Source of the DNA: an uncultured Bacteroidales bacterium
GTDB taxonomy: Bacteria > Bacteroidota > Bacteroidia > Bacteroidales > UBA932
DNA length: 19,911 nt
NCBI GenBank assembly: GCA_947305045.1
Contig: CAMZCW010000022.1
Location: 1 to 19,911, forward strand
Direction of reading: 5' to 3'
Shown: positions 7,570-14,304 of the stretch, piece by piece
Layout: each line of letters opens with the position of its first letter
How positions within the stretch are numbered: position 1 is the stretch's first letter
The notes under the pieces: generated by a model
What the model was told of the DNA's origin: nothing
The model's database searches: none
The model's input: the letters and a program-made list of their open reading frames with translations, nothing else
Made by a program: the position numbers and the translations under genes

Positions 7570-10500
7570 ATGAAACGTAATATTTTATTATTCACAACGG
7601 TTCTTTGCGGAGCCTTGGTGTCCTGTCAGGTCAAGGAGACGGATACCCTGACTCCCGAATCGCCCGATTTTGTTTTTTATGCTTCACATGGCGATGTCGC
7701 TTCTTCCAAGACGGTTTTGCAGCAAGACGGCGCTATTTTATGGGGACCGGGAGATGCCATCCAAGTGTTTTGCGGACGGCAGGGAAGTGCCAAATTCGTT
7801 TCTTCCAACGAGGAAAATGCCGCCGAGGTGGAGTTCCACGGCTCTTTGGAGGGCATTCCTTATGTGCCGGACGATGAGTTCTGGGCAGTATATCCGTACC
7901 ACGAAGGGGACACTTATGGCGGGGAGTATGTCACCGTGACTTTGCCGGCCGAACAAACTGCGGCAGAAGGCACATTTGACAAAGACCTCTTTATTTCCAT
8001 AGCCCGCTCTTCAGACAACCATCTGCAGTTCTACAATGTCTGCGGCGGCATCAAGTTCTCTTTGGCACAATCGGGCGTAACGCGCGTGATATTCCAGGGC
8101 AACAATTATGAAGAGTTGGCCGGAGAGGCCCGGGTAAGCTTTGACATCAACGGGCGTCCTTCCATTACCAAGATAGACCATGGCGTGAGCAGGATTACGC
8201 TGACGCCTCCCGGCGGCGGCTATTTCAAACCCGGAAAAGATTATTATGTGGTTGCATTCCCTGCGGTGCTGGAAGAAGGGTATACCCTGTATATCCAGAC
8301 CGAAACCCAGCGTGGTGTCCGTACAAGCAGCCAGCAAGTAGCGGTCAAGCGTGCGGTCTGGGGAGAACTGGAGCAGATGGACAAGACCGCTTCTTTCCAT
8401 GACGCAATCCCGGAGAATCAGATTTGGTATACCACCAGAAATGGCGCCGTATTGAACAGGAGCGAGGGTTGGTCCGGGTATTTTGGTGAGGCGCAGCTGG
8501 TTTCCAACACCTATGAAGACGGGCAGGGGATTATGACCTTTGACCGGCCCTTGACAGTGATTGGGGATAATGCGTTTTATTATAATTCTTATCCTACTTC
8601 TCCTACGTCGTTCCGTTTACCGGATACCATCCGGGAAATCGGAGATCATGCATTTCGTGATAATACTTATTTGGCTTCTATTGACTTGCCGCATGAACTG
8701 ATTAGTATTGGGAAGTGTGCATTCTCTCGGTGCTCCAGTCTTTCACAGATAAACTTGCCTCCTTTGGTAGAGTCAATAGGGGAGAGCTCTTTTGCTGATA
8801 CAAAGTCGCTTGGGGCAATCAAACTTCCATCTAAGATTAAAATAATTCCGGATGACGCTTTCTTCCAATCGGGTATTAGCAGTGTGGAATTTCCTGACGG
8901 CTTGGAATCTATCGGCGGACAAGCTTTTTCCAGATGTGAAAACCTGTCCGGACTTTGTTTCCCGGAAGGGTTGACCATTATTGGAGAAGAGGCTTTTGAA
9001 TACTGCGAAAGAATTGACAAAGAAATTGTTTTGCCAAATTCTTTGTTGCGGCTTGAATATAGCGCCTTCGCGTCTACGTCTCTTCAGGCAATTCATTTTC
9101 CGGACAATCTGGAGCATCTTGGAGAGGGGGTATTTTCAGAGAGCGGCATTAAAAAGCTGACGTTGCCGCCGAAGATTACAGAAGTGCCCAAGTCTTTATG
9201 CTATAAATGCGGGTCATTGGAAGAAGTAATTCTACATCAGGATGTCACACATATTAGAGAATATGCTTTTGATGGTTGTGGCCGCCTGAAAGAAATTGCA
9301 TTGCCTGAAGGGCTTGAATTTATTGCCGGCGTAGCGTTCAGTAGTACCGGATTGACGCAAGTTGTCATTCCAAATACGGTTACATATATTGGAGGTCACG
9401 CTTTCAACAATTGTGAAAAACTGGAGGCCATAAGCCTGAGTTCTGAGATAGAGTCCTTGGAGGAGGGCGTGCTTGGGAATTGCAAAATGCTTTCTTCCAT
9501 TGTAATTCCAGACAAGGTGGTCACGGTTAACAAGAATGCTTTCTATGGTTGCACTTCTTTGTCGGATGTCCGGATTGGAAGTGGCGTTGTCGTTTTGGGC
9601 GCGAGTGCTTTTGCTAACTGTACAAAACTGGCTTCCATTACAATTCCCGACAATGTCGAGAAGCTGCAAAGTGAATGCTTCGCGTTTGCCGGCATAGAGG
9701 AGATTATACTTCATAAAGGACTCAAGTTCGAAAGCAGACTTTTTCGCGACTGCGAGAATCTCCACTCTGTTACATTACCAGAAGATTTGGTTGAGCTTCC
9801 TTCCGGCTGTTTTATGAGTTGCTCGTCGTTAAAGGAACTTACCTTGCCGGAAAACCTTACGACCATTTCCAGCCAGGTTTTTTGGGAATGCAAATCATTG
9901 GAGTCGCTGGATATTCCTAATTCGGTCACATCCATAGACAGCTACGTTTTTTATAATTGTATAAGTCTGAAGCAGATGATTATCCCGGAAGGAGTAGAGC
10001 AGGTTCCAATAAGCTTATTCGACGGCTGCGTCCGACTACAAGCGGTAGATTTGCCCTCTTCCATTAAACGGATAGGAAGCTGTGCCTTCCGCAATTGTAA
10101 ATCACTGGAAACCGTTTCCATGAAAAAGGGCTCATGGCTCATTGACGAGACCATGAATATTGAATCATCGGCGTTTAATGGCTGTTTAAGTTTGACTTCC
10201 ATTACCTTCCCGCAGGAAATACAGGATATCGGGGAGAGCGCCTTCGCTAATTGTTCCAGGCTCGCCAGTGTTCTTTTTCAGGGGAAAGTAGGCACCATTC
10301 AACGGTCGGCTTTCAAGTCATGTTCCGCGCTGGAATCCATTGAACTGCCCAATACGGTAACTTATATTGGGGGATATGCGTTCTCCGATTCCGGATTGCG
10401 TAACATGACGCTTCCTCCCAAGGTAAATACCGTAAGTGAATACTTGTTCTCCGGTTGCCAGCAGCTGGAACATGTGGTTGTTCCGGCAGAAGTCACCAAG

Positions 10501-10701
10501 ATTGAACGGCAGGCGTTTGTGAACTGCATCGGTTTACAGGATATTACACTTTATCCGGCAACCCCTCCTTCTTTGGAGACCAGCGCATTCGCCAATACCA
10601 ACAATTGCGCCCTGCTCGTTCCCGGAGCCTCTGTCGAGGCGTATAAGGGAGCGGACAAGTGGAGTGATTATGCTTCGCGCGTCCAAGCGATGACAGAATA
10701 A
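7570..10701 (+). CDS. Mosaic lipoprotein: shared N-terminal module plus about 29 BspA-type leucine-rich repeats
   Basis: A 1043-residue lipoprotein with Cys19 in L-V-S-C followed by Q-V-K-E. Residues about 45-268 are the shared module (S-K-T-V-L, I-L-W-G-P-G-D-A-I-Q-V-F, ending K-R-A-V-W-G-E-L). From about 325 to 1000 there are around 29 BspA-type (LRR_5) repeats of about 23 residues with pattern I-G-x-x-A-F-x-x-C-x-x-L-x-x-I-x-[LI]-P. The C-terminus has the BspA cap (L-L-V-P-G-A-S-V-E-A-Y, then W-S-D-Y). BspA proteins of Tannerella and Prevotella bind host proteins and mediate adhesion, so an adhesin role is inferred. The repeat part is visibly more AT-rich than the N-module (for example 33% GC at 9001-9060 against 58% at 8041-8100), suggesting a separate history. 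It is the last gene of the operon, with no clear terminator behind it. Confidence 0.85.
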   Translation: MKRNILLFTTVLCGALVSCQVKETDTLTPESPDFVFYASHGDVASSKTVLQQDGAILWGPGDAIQVFCGRQGSAKFVSSNEENAAEVEFHGSLEGIPYVPDDEFWAVYPYHEGDTYGGEYVTVTLPAEQTAAEGTFDKDLFISIARSSDNHLQFYNVCGGIKFSLAQSGVTRVIFQGNNYEELAGEARVSFDINGRPSITKIDHGVSRITLTPPGGGYFKPGKDYYVVAFPAVLEEGYTLYIQTETQRGVRTSSQQVAVKRAVWGELEQMDKTASFHDAIPENQIWYTTRNGAVLNRSEGWSGYFGEAQLVSNTYEDGQGIMTFDRPLTVIGDNAFYYNSYPTSPTSFRLPDTIREIGDHAFRDNTYLASIDLPHELISIGKCAFSRCSSLSQINLPPLVESIGESSFADTKSLGAIKLPSKIKIIPDDAFFQSGISSVEFPDGLESIGGQAFSRCENLSGLCFPEGLTIIGEEAFEYCERIDKEIVLPNSLLRLEYSAFASTSLQAIHFPDNLEHLGEGVFSESGIKKLTLPPKITEVPKSLCYKCGSLEEVILHQDVTHIREYAFDGCGRLKEIALPEGLEFIAGVAFSSTGLTQVVIPNTVTYIGGHAFNNCEKLEAISLSSEIESLEEGVLGNCKMLSSIVIPDKVVTVNKNAFYGCTSLSDVRIGSGVVVLGASAFANCTKLASITIPDNVEKLQSECFAFAGIEEIILHKGLKFESRLFRDCENLHSVTLPEDLVELPSGCFMSCSSLKELTLPENLTTISSQVFWECKSLESLDIPNSVTSIDSYVFYNCISLKQMIIPEGVEQVPISLFDGCVRLQAVDLPSSIKRIGSCAFRNCKSLETVSMKKGSWLIDETMNIESSAFNGCLSLTSITFPQEIQDIGESAFANCSRLASVLFQGKVGTIQRSAFKSCSALESIELPNTVTYIGGYAFSDSGLRNMTLPPKVNTVSEYLFSGCQQLEHVVVPAEVTKIERQAFVNCIGLQDITLYPATPPSLETSAFANTNNCALLVPGASVEAYKGADKWSDYASRVQAMTE

Positions 10702-10782
10702 ACACACAAAAGCCCCAAAGTCATTCTTGCAGGTCCGGTTCGACTTGATGGAAGCGTCCTTTCGCAAGTTATGTGAAGTTTC

Positions 10783-11037
10783 TTGATTTCAAAACAGCGT
10801 CTAACTTTTTTATTATGCGGTGTTTATTACGTACAATCGTATTTATTGTTTGTTGTCTTTTTATCCGGCATGCTTTCTTGTAAAGAGAGCAAATCGTTAG
10901 ACAATGATGAGCCTGTCAAAAAAGCAGAACCTATAGCATTAATTCCAAGTGCCGCTTCTACCCTGCCATCGGCCTGGACCGGTATGGTCAAAATCGGCCC
11001 AAAATGCGCATCCCCTGCCACGCAAATGGACCCATAG
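10783..11037 (+). pseudogene. Probable decayed small lipoprotein gene
   Basis: This lies in a 462-bp stretch otherwise without a convincing gene. The frame from a TTG at 10783 passes a hydrophobic segment and a good lipobox, S-G-M-L-S-C, followed by K-E-S-K-S-L-D-N-D-E-P, then stops after 84 codons. No in-frame ATG precedes the hydrophobic segment. An ATG at 10815 opens a different frame (M-R-C-L-L-R-T-I-V-F-I-V-C-C-L) that would join the lipobox frame by a one-base shift in the T-run at 10858-10862. Composition turns GC-rich after about 10960, where the peptide no longer looks like a conserved protein. A short intact lipoprotein with a non-ATG start is the alternative. Confidence 0.35.
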
Positions 11038-11051
11038 CCACACTGTGGCTC

Positions 11052-11138
11052 TATATTTAGCCAACCAGGCGAAAAGTTAGCTTGTTTGGCTAATTTTAAT
11101 TTTATATTTGGCCAAATGGCATCTTTTTGCTACCTTTG
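11052..11138 (+). promoter_or_regulatory. Promoter of the ATPase gene with repeated TTWGCCAA operator-like sites
   Basis: TTTG at 11107-11110, a 20-nt spacer and TACCTTTG at 11131-11138 form a complete Bacteroidota promoter, 25 nt before the ATG. The -33 element lies inside the perfect palindrome TTTGGCCAAA (11107-11116). A near copy of the surrounding 13-mer, TATATTTAGCCAA at 11052-11064, precedes TATATTTGGCCAA at 11103-11115 by exactly 51 bp, about five helical turns. An inverted copy, TTGGCTAA, lies between them at 11086-11093. The layout suggests a repressor or autoregulatory site; the binding protein is unknown. Confidence 0.55.
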
Positions 11139-11163
11139 TGGCCGAAAATAAACACAAGGTATT

Positions 11164-12606
11164 ATGATTGGCCGTAAAACTGAATTTGAGAAGCTGCAGG
11201 CAGCCATGGAGAAGGACAGAGCGCAAATTGTTGCGGTCTATGGCAGAAGAAGAGTGGGTAAAACATTTCTCGTCAACGAGTTCTTTGAGGGGAAGTTCGC
11301 CTTTAAGCACACGGCTGTATCTCCCGTGGACGATGCGACAAAAAAGAGAAAGAAGAACCTGATGAAGATTCAGCTTCAAGAATTCTTTTACTCCATGCGT
11401 TCCTATGGGCTTGGCAGCGGAGAAATTGTACCGGAGAGCTGGCAGGAGGCGTTTTACATGCTGGAGCGTCTGCTGGAAAAAAAGGACGATGGAAAACGCC
11501 TGGTGATTTTCATTGACGAACTTCCCTGGATGGACACGCCGAAAGCCAACTTCCTTCCGGCCTTTGAGCACTTCTGCAATGACTGGTGCCTTGCAAGAAA
11601 GAACTGCAAGCTGGTCGTGTGCGGAAGCGCCACCTCGTGGATTCTGGATAAACTGATCAATAATAAAGGCGGACTGTACGGAAGGGTAACGATGCCACTC
11701 TATCTTTCCCCCTTCACCCTGTATGAATGTAAAGAATTCTTTAGGACCGACGGAATCAAGCTTGACGAATACGATATTTGCAGGGCATACATGGCGTTTG
11801 GCGGTATTCCCTTCTATCTGGACCAGTTCCAAAAGGGCCTTTCACTGGCGCAGAATATAGATGCCATCCTATATGACGAAAATGCACCCCTTAAAGGCGA
11901 GTTTGACAGATTGTTCACCTCTCAATTTGCAAACTCCGAGGAACTCAAGCGAATTGTCGTCACGCTTGCCGGCAAAAGGATAGGTTTGACGCGCGAGGAG
12001 TTGCGGATAAAAGGCGGATTCTCGTCCGGCGGCACCCTTTCTGAAAATCTTTCCGCCCTGGAGAAAAGCAAACTTATCAGGCAGTATGTCCCCTTTGGAG
12101 AGTCTGCTGTAAAATATAAACTGACAGATCCTTTCTGCCAGTTCTATCTCAAGCATGTCAAGGGGAATGAAGATAATCCATCTTATTGGCAAACGCATGA
12201 GAAGTCTCCGTCAATCCTGTCCTGGATGGGACTGGCATTCGAAGATTTGTGCTGGAATCATGCAAGACAGGTAAAGCGTGCTTTGGGAATAGAGGGAGTT
12301 ATCACTCAGGAATCCCCTTGGAACATTGTCTCTGAAAAGAAAAATGAAGGGCCTAGGATAGACCTCATCATCCATCGTGACGACCGCTTCATTTGCCTTT
12401 GCGAAATGAAATTCTCCCTCGGAGACTTTGAAGTGCAAAAGTCCTATAACCAGACACTCCTTGAGCGGATGAACAAAGTTCAGGAAATAATAGGGGACAA
12501 GAAAACCGTAATGTCCGTTCTGCTTACCACCTATGGACTTAAAAGGAACGAATACGCTTCCCGATTTGACAAAGTTGTCACGATGGAAGACCTTTTCCAA
12601 AAATGA
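11164..12606 (+). CDS. AAA/STAND-type ATPase with C-terminal DUF234-like nuclease domain
   Basis: A 480-residue stand-alone ATPase of the archaeal-ATPase/DUF234 type, abundant in Bacteroidota and archaea. The N-terminus is M-I-G-R-K-x-E-F, as is usual in the family. Walker A is G-R-R-R-V-G-K-T (27-34), Walker B is V-I-F-I-D-E (114-119), and a sensor-like V-V-C-G-S-A-T-S follows near 150-157. A winged-helix-like segment comes after it at roughly 255-330. The C-terminal part has D400 in R-I-D-L-I and E414-M-K416, the D-x(13)-E-x-K spacing of PD-(D/E)XK nucleases. The cellular role of the family is not established. These genes are often isolated and sporadic, and this one sits alone between a decayed region and a terminator, with its own promoter. 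Family assignment is firm; nuclease activity is inferred. Confidence 0.85.
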   Translation: MIGRKTEFEKLQAAMEKDRAQIVAVYGRRRVGKTFLVNEFFEGKFAFKHTAVSPVDDATKKRKKNLMKIQLQEFFYSMRSYGLGSGEIVPESWQEAFYMLERLLEKKDDGKRLVIFIDELPWMDTPKANFLPAFEHFCNDWCLARKNCKLVVCGSATSWILDKLINNKGGLYGRVTMPLYLSPFTLYECKEFFRTDGIKLDEYDICRAYMAFGGIPFYLDQFQKGLSLAQNIDAILYDENAPLKGEFDRLFTSQFANSEELKRIVVTLAGKRIGLTREELRIKGGFSSGGTLSENLSALEKSKLIRQYVPFGESAVKYKLTDPFCQFYLKHVKGNEDNPSYWQTHEKSPSILSWMGLAFEDLCWNHARQVKRALGIEGVITQESPWNIVSEKKNEGPRIDLIIHRDDRFICLCEMKFSLGDFEVQKSYNQTLLERMNKVQEIIGDKKTVMSVLLTTYGLKRNEYASRFDKVVTMEDLFQK

Positions 12607-12755
12607 TAACGTATAAGCCGTTTGAGCCCTATGCCGGAACAAAATTTGGCGTGGGAGGCATTACATCCATCAAAGTTCAGCTGGCCAACACCGCCGATCC
12701 GGCCATCCCGGCCGAAACCGGCAAGATGTACCGCCTGGAACTCAGTTTCGAGTAA
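12603..12755 (+). pseudogene. Orphan 50-codon frame, probably the 3' remnant of a larger gene
   Basis: The ATG overlaps the ATPase stop as ATGA, and the frame ends at a TAA just before the terminator. The peptide (M-I-T-Y-K-P-F-E-P-Y-A-G, then F-G-V-G-G-I, ending M-Y-R-L-E-L-S-F-E) reads like the end of a beta-rich extracellular domain, not a free-standing protein, and has no signal or membrane segment. I do not recognise the family. It may be the tail of a lipoprotein gene interrupted by the ATPase gene, or a real small protein coupled to the ATPase. Confidence 0.35.
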
Positions 12756-12776
12756 CCTGCATTGCTATTATGGAGC

Positions 12777-12809
12777 AACCTCCCGGTTACAGATGCCGGG
12801 AGGTTTTTT
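12777..12809 (+). terminator. Strong intrinsic terminator
   Basis: AACCTCCCGG (12777-12786) pairs perfectly with CCGGGAGGTT (12796-12805) around a 9-nt loop, with a T-run to 12809. It closes the ATPase unit and insulates the frr operon. Confidence 0.9.
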
Positions 12810-12858
12810 ATCCCCTGTGGATTTTGGGCCATTCTGCGGATACATGATTTTTTTTTCT

Positions 12859-12866
12859 TATATTTG
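12859..12866 (+). promoter_or_regulatory. -7 element of the frr-aromatic operon
   Basis: TATATTTG matches TAnnTTTG exactly, 23 nt before the frr start and after the terminator. No good TTTG lies at the canonical distance, so the -33 half is weak. Confidence 0.5.
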
Positions 12867-12889
12867 CAAATTGAGTAAAACGAAGAACT

Positions 12890-13456
12890 ATGTTACCTAA
12901 AGCCAAGGAAATTGTGGACGCCCAGTCTTTGAAGATGCAGGGCGCCGTGGACTTTCTGGAAGAAGACCTCAAGAATTACCGTGTGGGCAAAGCCTCTCCG
13001 GCCATCCTGAATCCCGTGATGGTGGACTATTACGGCACCGCCACGCCGGTGAGCCAGGTGGCTTCCATTACCACGCCGGATGCCAAAACCATCGCCATCC
13101 AGCCTTGGGAACGCTCCATGATTGCCAAAATCGAAAAGGCCATCCTGGACGCCAATGTAGGCCTCACCCCGTCCAACAACGGTGAAATCATCCGCTGCAT
13201 GGTGCCGGCCCTCACCGAGGAACGCCGTAAGGAACTCATCAAAAAGGCCAAGGCCCAGGGTGAAACCACCAAGGTTACCATCCGCAACGCCCGCCGTGAC
13301 GGAATAGACCTCCTCAAGAAAGCCCAGAAGAACGACGGCCTCTCCGAGGACGGAGAAAAGGAGGGCGAGGAAGAACTCCAGAAACTCACCGACAAGTGGG
13401 TGAAGAAGGTGGACGAGATCATTGCCGCCAAGGAGAAGGACATCCTCACCGTGTAA
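12890..13456 (+). CDS. frr: Ribosome recycling factor
   Basis: A 188-residue protein, the usual length for RRF. It acts in the cytoplasm with EF-G to split post-termination ribosomes and release mRNA and tRNA. Hallmarks visible are the L-x-x-Y-R-V-G-K-A-S-P near residues 28-38, V-D-Y-Y-G-T-A-T-P-V near 45-54, the hinge-region V-G-L-T-P-S-N-N-G near 90-98, and the long basic helix with E-E-R-R-K-E-L-I-K-K and R-N-A-R-R-D. It has its own -7 element and heads the operon. Its TAA shares one base with the next gene's ATG (TAATG). Confidence 0.97.
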   Translation: MLPKAKEIVDAQSLKMQGAVDFLEEDLKNYRVGKASPAILNPVMVDYYGTATPVSQVASITTPDAKTIAIQPWERSMIAKIEKAILDANVGLTPSNNGEIIRCMVPALTEERRKELIKKAKAQGETTKVTIRNARRDGIDLLKKAQKNDGLSEDGEKEGEEELQKLTDKWVKKVDEIIAAKEKDILTV

Positions 13457-14304
13457 TGGCTACACGCGTTGCCATACAAGGATACAAGGGCTGCTTCCAT
13501 GAACAGGCAGCCCGTCTTTTTTATGCCTCTGTCATTCCGAGCGAAGCCGAGGAAGCTCTTGCCGTTGTAGAATGCGACACCTTTGAGGGCCTGTACACCG
13601 CCATGGAAGAAGGCCGTGCCGATGCCGCCGTCATGGCCATCGAAAATACGGTTTCGGGCGGCCTCCTGCACAATTTTGACCTGCTGCGCAAAAAAGGGCG
13701 CCGGGTAAAAGGGGAGGTGTACATCCGCATCGGCCAGCATCTCATGGCCCTGCCCGGACAGCGGCTGGAAGATATCCGCGAGGTGCGCACCCATTACATG
13801 GCCATCAACCAGACCCGCCCCTGGTTTGAGAAAAACGCCCCCTGGATCAAGCTCACGGAAAGCGAAGATACCGCCAAAAGCGCCGCGGAGCTGGCCGCCT
13901 CGGGGGAGAGGGGCATGGGCGCCGTAGCCTCGGAACTCGCTGCCAGGCTGTACGGACTGGAGGTCCTTGCCGCCGGTATCGAGACGCACAAGCAAAACTT
14001 CACGCGTTTCCTGATTCTGGACGATAACCTGGAAGTGCCGCAGGCGCAAATCGACAAGGCCCTGCTCTGCTTCACCCTGCCGCACAAGCCCGGCTCGCTG
14101 GCGCAAATCCTTACCATTCTCTCGTTCTACGAGATGAACCTCACCCGTATCCAGTCCCTGCCCATCCCGGGGCGCGAGTGGCAGTATTTCTTTTATATCG
14201 ACATTAAATTTGCAGACTATCTGCGTTATACACAAGCCCTGGCCGCCGTGCGTCCGCTCATCGAGGACCTGGAGGTGCTGGGCGAATACAAAAGTGCCTT
14301 ATGA
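13456..14304 (+). CDS. pheA: Prephenate dehydratase with C-terminal ACT domain
   Basis: A 282-residue enzyme converting prephenate to phenylpyruvate in phenylalanine synthesis. The start at 13456 gives M-A-T-R-V-A-I-Q-G-Y-K-G, the normal family start, and overlaps the frr stop by one base. The catalytic domain (about 1-190) has A-I-E-N-T-V-S-G-G and the signature N-F-T-R-F, with T183-R184-F185. The ACT domain (about 200-282) has H-K-P-G-S-L and N-L-T-R-I-Q-S-L-P. It replaces the textbook E-S-R-P with an I-Q-S-L-P type, and likely gives feedback control by phenylalanine. Residues 25-34 (S-V-I-P-S-E-A-E-E-A) are encoded by a dispersed-repeat sequence and make this loop longer than I recall in relatives. 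It ends in an ATGA overlap with the aminotransferase. Confidence 0.95.
   Translation: MATRVAIQGYKGCFHEQAARLFYASVIPSEAEEALAVVECDTFEGLYTAMEEGRADAAVMAIENTVSGGLLHNFDLLRKKGRRVKGEVYIRIGQHLMALPGQRLEDIREVRTHYMAINQTRPWFEKNAPWIKLTESEDTAKSAAELAASGERGMGAVASELAARLYGLEVLAAGIETHKQNFTRFLILDDNLEVPQAQIDKALLCFTLPHKPGSLAQILTILSFYEMNLTRIQSLPIPGREWQYFFYIDIKFADYLRYTQALAAVRPLIEDLEVLGEYKSAL
13530..13559 (+). repeat. Short dispersed repeat embedded in frame in pheA
   Basis: TGTCATTCCGAGCGAAGCCG and the bases after it match, allowing substitutions and a small gap, the inverted copy at the 3' end of tyrA (16528-16555). I recall the TGTCATTC[CT]GAGCG...AAGAATCT pattern as a dispersed repeat of many Bacteroidota genomes; that recollection is unchecked. 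Here it is read as ten codons. Confidence 0.6.

Noticed and set aside
10702..10810. Terminator for the lipoprotein operon
   Set aside because: The only pairing near a T-run (AAGTTA with TAACTT) is AT-only with a long loop, too weak to call.
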